DNA of 64,000 nucleotides, taken from Macrolepiota albuminosa. Lineage: Eukaryota > Basidiomycota > Agaricomycetes > Agaricales > Agaricaceae. The notes under the pieces were generated by a model. That model ran no database searches, had not been told where the DNA came from, and worked only from the letters and a program-made list of their open reading frames with translations. The stretch's first letter is position 1, and the number at the start of each line of letters is the position of its first letter. This document shows, one piece after another, positions 58,627-64,000 of the stretch. The stretch covers positions 1-64,000 of the forward strand of contig JAMWFC010000080.1 of the NCBI GenBank assembly GCA_027475525.1, given 5' to 3'. The position numbers and the translations under genes were made by a program.

Positions 58627-61600
58627 TTACCTACCCCTCAACCGTCTAAACGCAGGCACGATCCCCAAAATATCAATATCAATATCCCTCCTCCCCTCCT
58701 TTTCCTTTTCCTGCTCGTTTTCATCCTCACGCTCTTCGCGCTCATACTCACGAGGCGCACCCTCCTCATCCTCGTCATCTGACGAATCAAACACGCTACG
58801 CGTATCACCTCTTCTCACAGGCACCAACTTTCTCGTCGTATCCCACCGTGCCCGTGCCCGTGCCCTCCCCGGATCCAGATCCACACCCACACCCGCACCC
58901 GCTCCCATTTCCGCACCCACTCCCATTTCCGCACCCGCACCCACACCCACACCCCCACCCACTCCAAAATCCACTCCCACACCCGCTCCCAAATCCCCAC
59001 TCGACCAAACGCGCACAGGCCGCCGCTGCCCATCAACATCAGCATCAGACCTCCTCCGCGGCCGCGTCCGCGTGCGCACGGACACGGGGACGGCGACGTC
59101 GACGGCGACAGCGACGCTCCGGGCCAAGTTCGGATCAGACATAGGCGAACGCGCGCGAATCGTACATCGTGGCGCTGATAGCCTTCCTAGCGGGTTTTTT
59201 TAGCTTTTGTTTTCTTCTTGGATTTGGATCTCATAGGGGGACAAAGGAAAGGGTAGGAAAGGGAAACCGAAAACGAAAACCAAAAACGAAAAACGAAAAA
59301 CGAAAAAGAAAGGAGAAGACAAAACCAAAATCCAAAAACCAAAATAAAACGAGACGAAAACTGACCTACACCGCGCATCCTTCTCCTTCTCCTTCTCCTT
59401 CTCCTTCTCCACACTCCCACTCCCACTCATCCCAGAACCACTAGCAGCAGTAGCGGTGGTACCTTCCTCGCTCTTTACAAGACTCGCGTTCGAGCGACTG
59501 GCGTCCACCGCACCCGCCGCACCAGCACCAGCACCCGCCGCACCCGCCGCACCCGCCGCACCAGCACTCGCACTCGCAGAGCCAGAGCCAGAGCCAGCAC
59601 CAGCACCAGCACCAGCAGGCACCCCCGCCCTCGCCTCTGCCCCCGCCCCCGCACGGGCACGGGCGCGGTTCGGAACGAGGTGGTACGACCAGCAGGCACC
59701 CCCGCCCTCGCCTCTGCCCCCGCCCCCGCACGGGCACGGGCGCGGTTCGGAACGAGGTGGTACGACGGCGTAGACGGTGATATATCAATAACGTTAACGT
59801 TGTTCCCCGACCCAACCACGTTTTTACCTTTACCCTTGTCGTTGGCGTTACCGATGTCGTTGGCGTTGTCGTTGGCGGTGGCGGTGGCGTTGGCGTTGGC
59901 GTTGTCGTTGGCGTTATTGAGATTGTTACTTTTATTGAGATTGTTAATGTTATTGAGAATGAGATCGATATTTCTCCTCGTCATGGGGGCGTTCCCAGCT
60001 CCAAACCCAAATCCAAAACCAGAAACAGACCCACGACGAACAACACCTCCCCCTCCCCCTCCCCCTCCCCCTCCACCTCCGCCTCCGCCTCCGCCTCCGC
60101 CTCCTCCACCTCCAGCCTCGCCTCCCCCTCCACCTCCAGCCTCGCCTCCCCCTCCACCTCCGCCTCCACCTCCACCTCCAGCCCTCGCGGGGGCATTCGC
60201 ATTCTTCGACTTTGACCGTCGACGAACAAGTAACCCAGCCGCGAGACTGTTCCACGCCAACCCACTTTCCTGCTCTTTAGCGTCTTTGTTGTCTTTGTCT
60301 TTAGCGTCTTTTCGGCCTAACCACTCGCGCCATATGCTCTCCTTGTCCTTGTCCCTCTCCTTATCCTTCGCGCTAGCACTGGCACTGGCACTGACACTGA
60401 CACTCGCACTCGCGCTCGTGATTGTTTGAGCTTGAGCTTGGGCTTGAACAGGAGGCACGGTATACGTCCACTGATACGACCTCGGCTGCACATGACGCTG
60501 TCTAACCCTCCGCCTCCCATCTCCAAACCCCAAATCATCATCCGAGTCATCATCCGAGTCATCATCCACACCTTCCCCGGCGCTGCCCATACCCATACTC
60601 ATACCCCTACGCCCGCCGTCACGCCCACGGCCACCGCCCTCACGCGCGGCAGCGGCGGCATCGCACGGACCCGCACCAACAAACACCGCATCACACAAAT
60701 CGACCGAGCGGCGCTTCGCATACGCGATCGGGGACGGCGACCTTGACCGGTCATGCTGTGCCGGCCTATACGAATGGCGGTACGTGCGCAGCTGTGTGCG
60801 GTTACGCGGTCTCGCGCGGCGATGCGTGTGTATACCATCATAATCATAATCATAATCGTCGTCGTACTCGTCGTTGGAGTTGGAGTTGTCGTCAGAGGAG
60901 GTGGTAGAGAAGGAGGGAGGGTGGGGGGCGTAGCGCATGGGAGACGGGGAGCGCGAGATGAACGAGTCGGCGTCTTCGAGGACTGTGGTGTGTCTTTCTG
61001 TGTTGTCGTCGGCTGGGAGCGCAGGCGCAGGTGGTGGTGGTGGTGGTGGTGTCCCAGGGATACGCGGGGTCGGAGTGTGTAGCTGGAGAGGCCGTGCGGT
61101 GGGTTGATCGCGGGGTTTGGTGGGTTTGAGGATGGAGGGTACGTGGCTTACAGAGAGTGCGCGCGGAGACGCAGACGCAGACGATGCCGAGCCAGGGAAC
61201 GTGGAGAGGGCAGGGGAGCTCGGTGCCGACGCGGTGAACGTCATCGCGCTGACGCTGGCGATGGCGGAGCCCTCGATGAACTTTGCGGTGGACGGGAGAG
61301 GGAATTTTGGTGAAGGGAGGGACGGGAGGCGGGGGGATGTCCTGGAAGAGACGGGGGCGGGGGGACCGCTGGCGGCAGAGGCACGGCGGGAGGAGGGAGG
61401 GGTGGATGAGAAGGCGGGGCTGCTGGGGAGCGGGGCGGCGAGGGAGCCGGTTGCGAGAGGGGCACGGCGGAGAGGACTGGCTGCACCATGGGGGCGGGAG
61501 CTCGAGGAGTCGCGGGTGCGGGAGTGGGAACGGGGGCGGGGGAGGGAGCGAGGGCGCAATGTTGATGGACCCGGGTCGACGGGACGAGAGGCGCAGCTGA

Positions 61601-62186
61601 CGGGCGACGGGACGGTGCTGGCGCTGGGACTTGTGTTAGGCCGTTGTTCACGGGACGGGCGTGGGACGTACGGGGTAACCGGGGGGATCCGTGGGAGAGG
61701 TCGCGGCGTGGGCGACGCTACAGGCGTAGGCGTCATTGACGACGACGACGACGACGCATCAGGCGCCGGTCCAATTGTCGCTGCTCGCGCCCGCGGCACA
61801 ACCGGCAGTGGACGCGGATGTCCAGCCTGTGTGTCCGCCTGCGGCGGCTTGGGCAGACTCGGTCGACTGCCAATGTCCAGACGCCCAATCGACGGACGGC
61901 GCTGTTGTGCACGGCTCAGGCTCACCTGGCGCGGTCGCTGGGGCGCACGCAGGACTGTGTCGGCCGGTGGCGGCTGTAAGATGGCCATTTGTGCAAAGTC
62001 TTCGGTAGGAGAGGTATCAGGAGGCACAGAGTCGTCTGTGTTGTGGCGTTTCTTTGCAAAGAGGCTGAGGCCACGTTGGAGGGCGCCGAGCGAAGAGTCG
62101 TCGGTGTCGAGCTGGCGCAGTGGCTCTGGGAACCCCGAGACTGACAGTGCCATTGTGGTTGTTGACAAAGAGCAAGGTCGTCCCAT
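58627..62186 (-). CDS. Low-complexity hypothetical protein, frame broken by a 77-bp duplication
   Basis: Starts at ATG 62186, or more conservatively at 62153 (MALSVSGFPEPL). The N-terminal ~100 residues look ordinary (LRQLDTDDSSLGALQRGL.., RRPSIGRLDIGSRPSLPKPP). Then come Ser/Pro-rich disorder, an acidic DEYDDDYDYD stretch, alternating Ser-Ala/Ser-Val, KDKDK runs, a patch SIWREWLGRKDAK, a Gly tract of about 50 residues (encoded near 60040-60190), and Asn/Ala repeats. At 59611-59766 a 77-bp exact duplication shifts the frame; ignoring one copy, coding continues as Gly-Ala-Ser repeats to about 59360. A last exon at about 59142-58627 (MSDPNLARSV.. DDEDEEGAP.. GIVPAFRRLRGR) probably follows an intron. 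No known domain. Function unknown. Confidence 0.6.
59611..59766. repeat. Exact 77-bp tandem duplication inside a coding region (probable assembly join)
   Basis: Bases 59611-59689 recur at 59688-59766, a period of 77 with 79 matching positions. Because 77 is not a multiple of 3, it breaks the reading frame of the surrounding minus-strand gene. Confidence 0.92.
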
Positions 62187-62189
62187 CAA

Positions 62190-63367
62190 TAGTCAATCTT
62201 TGAAACACTGATGTGATGTAAATACCCGTGAACCATTCAACCAAGTCCATCAAGAATCCCATAGCTTCAGGGCAAGGACATGGAACCCCAAAAATACTAG
62301 CTACTACACATGCTCATGCTGAAGCACCTCGGCCTGTCCAAGCCCACTAACCACACTTGAGCTTGGTCTCTTATCCCATCATGATATTCCGCTCCCACAT
62401 ATCAAATATCAATCAAAGAAATTTCATCTTGGCACGGCCTAGCCGACGGACTTGTCAAATCCACCGGTCCCAAATCCCCGTAAATGTCCATGGAATAGAA
62501 CTCACCAACTGGAACAAGGGCGAACATGCCGGACGATGGACCACTCGTAACTCATTGTGTGGGGGCTCGGCTAACTAGCCGATTACCCAGGGTCGGTCGT
62601 ATCATATCGCGTACATACCTCTCGTATTGAAAACTCCCATCGCATCGCACGCGCGGCCTGAAGCCGTCTTCATTACGCGTATCACACAGCATGCCTTTGG
62701 CTGGTCACGGTACGGTGAAGGAAGGGCGAAGAAAGGACGAGGCCGTATGTGGGTTCGCTGAAGCCGAAAAGGCGAGGATCCTCCGAGGTAAGAATTTTAG
62801 TTTTATGTTTAACGTTTAAGCGGAACACGCAGGGATAGTCCCCACCCCATCACTGCAGAGGCATGAGGCCTGAGGGACCAACCAAACGAAGGATTCTCAT
62901 TCTCATTCCAATGACATACGATCCTCACATCGAATACAAATACAAACGCATCCGAGTCTCGGCTGTAAATTTCAACTAAGTATGTACCACCAATAAGAAA
63001 GACTCACTGACTGACTGGGGTGGGTGGGTGGGTGGCTGAACGTTTATGTTAATGCATATGTTTCATGCCTCTCGGAGCCATAATACATTGCAATATTCCA
63101 CAATTCCATTTCCATCTCAGTCGACTTGACTTGAGAAACAACAACCCTACAGCCCATTCTGGTTCTGGTTCTGGGGAGAAACGGTTCTTCTTTAACTTTC
63201 TTTCACTCACTCATTCACTCACTCACTCACAAGGCAATTGAATTATGAATACCCCCGCGTGCGTGCGTGCGTGTCAGTCGTTCAATCGACATTCATCATC
63301 ATGTCAAACCCGGACCGGACCGGACCGGACCACTCACAAGACCTCAGAAATACGCAGAAAAAGTAAG
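62190..63367. other. Intergenic, upstream of the low-complexity gene
   Basis: No gene supported. It holds short tandem repeats: GGGT/GGTG near 63020-63034, CACT/ATTC runs at about 63205-63230, GCGT repeats near 63258-63272 and CGGAC repeats near 63312-63332. Confidence 0.6.
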
Positions 63368-64000
63368 TCTATGTGTTCCAACGCTCGAGGTGCGTATATC
63401 CAAAACCTCGAAACCTGTGTCTCGTTTTTCTATTCTATCTCGACAGTATGATTTTGTCACTAGTTCTTTACTACTATAATACCAGTATTTTTGGGGGAAG
63501 GGTCTTCTATTCTATCTCGACAGTATGATTTTGTCACTAGTTCTTTACTACTATAATACCAGTATTTTTGGGGGAAGGGTCCGCTAGGACCCTTGGCTCG
63601 AATTTTCGACTCGTGTCTGTAGGTGGTCCGCGTGAGTTTCGATGGGTGGGTGGGCCAACCTACGACGCCGACGATCAATCCCTCGAGCAGGTTTCTCCTG
63701 TGAGATCTGGGTGTGGTGGGCGGGTGTGAAAAATTTTTATTCGACGCGTTCTTTGCGCGATTTCACTGACGTGTCGGAGGGCGGAGGAAGCAAAAGGAGG
63801 TTCCCGCCCCCGACGCTTATCTCATCACATAGACTCTTGTTTCGGATCACCCTCGTTCCTCGAGAGATCCGAAACTGCTATCTATGTGTTCCAACGCTCG
63901 AGGTGTGTATATCCAAAACCTCGAAACCTGTGTCTCGTTTTTCTATTCTATCTCGACAGTATGATTTTGTCACTAGTTCTTTACTACTATAATACCAGTA
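63368..64000. repeat. Direct repeat with ~513-bp period, cut by window end
   Basis: 63368-63487 recurs at 63881-64000 with a single mismatch seen (GCGTATAT versus GTGTATAT). The second copy runs off the window. The unit holds TCTATGTGTTCC.., CTCGAAACCTGTG and TTTACTACTATAATACC. It may be a satellite or a terminal repeat of an unseen element. Confidence 0.75.
63428..63581. repeat. Exact 77-bp tandem duplication (probable assembly join)
   Basis: Bases 63428-63504 are repeated exactly at 63505-63581. The match is exactly 77 positions with mismatches on both sides. It lies inside the larger 513-bp repeat. Confidence 0.9.

Noticed and set aside
61117..62211. 364-codon plus-strand open frame opposite the low-complexity gene
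   Set aside because: Gly/Arg-rich antisense of a GC-rich gene. The minus strand has the non-repetitive N-terminus and a good ATG.

Overview
This window is nuclear DNA from a filamentous fungus, most likely a basidiomycete of the Agaricomycetes. The evidence is: genes cut by many short introns (about 42-66 bases) with GT..AG ends; intron-bearing tRNA genes; fungal-type fimbrin, Pex13, Stn1 and bestrophin-like proteins; protein kinases of the kind expanded in Agaricomycetes; and a Ngaro-type retrotransposon next to a Ty1/copia element. A Rhizoctonia/Ceratobasidiaceae source is possible, but that is only an impression.

Layout. 1-3468: 3' part of a long coiled-coil gene ending in a J-domain-like WHPDRF tail. 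3.5-13.2 kb: intergenic DNA with no convincing gene, holding a degenerate repeat array (7.88-8.96 kb) and many microsatellites. 13.2-14.6 kb: a disordered Pro/Ser-rich protein. 15.8-16.8 kb: five head-to-tail tRNA-Val(AAC) genes with different introns. 16.8-19.8 kb: apparently empty. 19.8-23.0 kb (minus): a coiled-coil/protein kinase fusion whose N-terminal half is paralogous to the first gene. 23.95-26.1 kb: STN1 of the telomeric CST complex. 26.55-28.95 kb: fimbrin. 29.8-32.6 kb: bestrophin-family channel, copy 1. 33-50.7 kb: a transposon island made of old AT-rich, CpG-depleted elements (a Tc1-like element itself broken by a possible solo LTR) into which two CpG-rich, nearly intact retrotransposons have landed: a Ngaro element (33.59-39.37 kb) and a copia element (43.38-48.54 kb). 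50.7-53.7 kb: bestrophin copy 2. 54.3-55.95 kb (minus): a second kinase of the same family. 56.8-58.0 kb: PEX13. 58.6-62.2 kb (minus): a very low-complexity hypothetical gene. 62.2-64 kb: intergenic repeats.

Three results stand out. First, five exact tandem duplications all have a period of exactly 77 bp. I read these as k=77 contig joins left untrimmed, i.e. assembly artefacts, and one of them frameshifts a gene. Second, the bestrophin gene is duplicated as a roughly 2.8-3.1 kb block, and the two copies flank the whole transposon island. Third, the Ngaro element is structurally complete, with A1 - ORFs - B1A2B2 split direct repeats, and the copia element has both LTRs, a 5-bp target duplication, and a primer site matching the anticodon arm of initiator tRNA-Met.

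The host genes are ordinary cell biology: actin bundling, telomere capping, peroxisome import, anion channel and signalling kinases. Nothing suggests they form one pathway. Exon boundaries were placed by eye from splice signals, reading phase and family motifs; the spliced genes given with coordinates close in frame.
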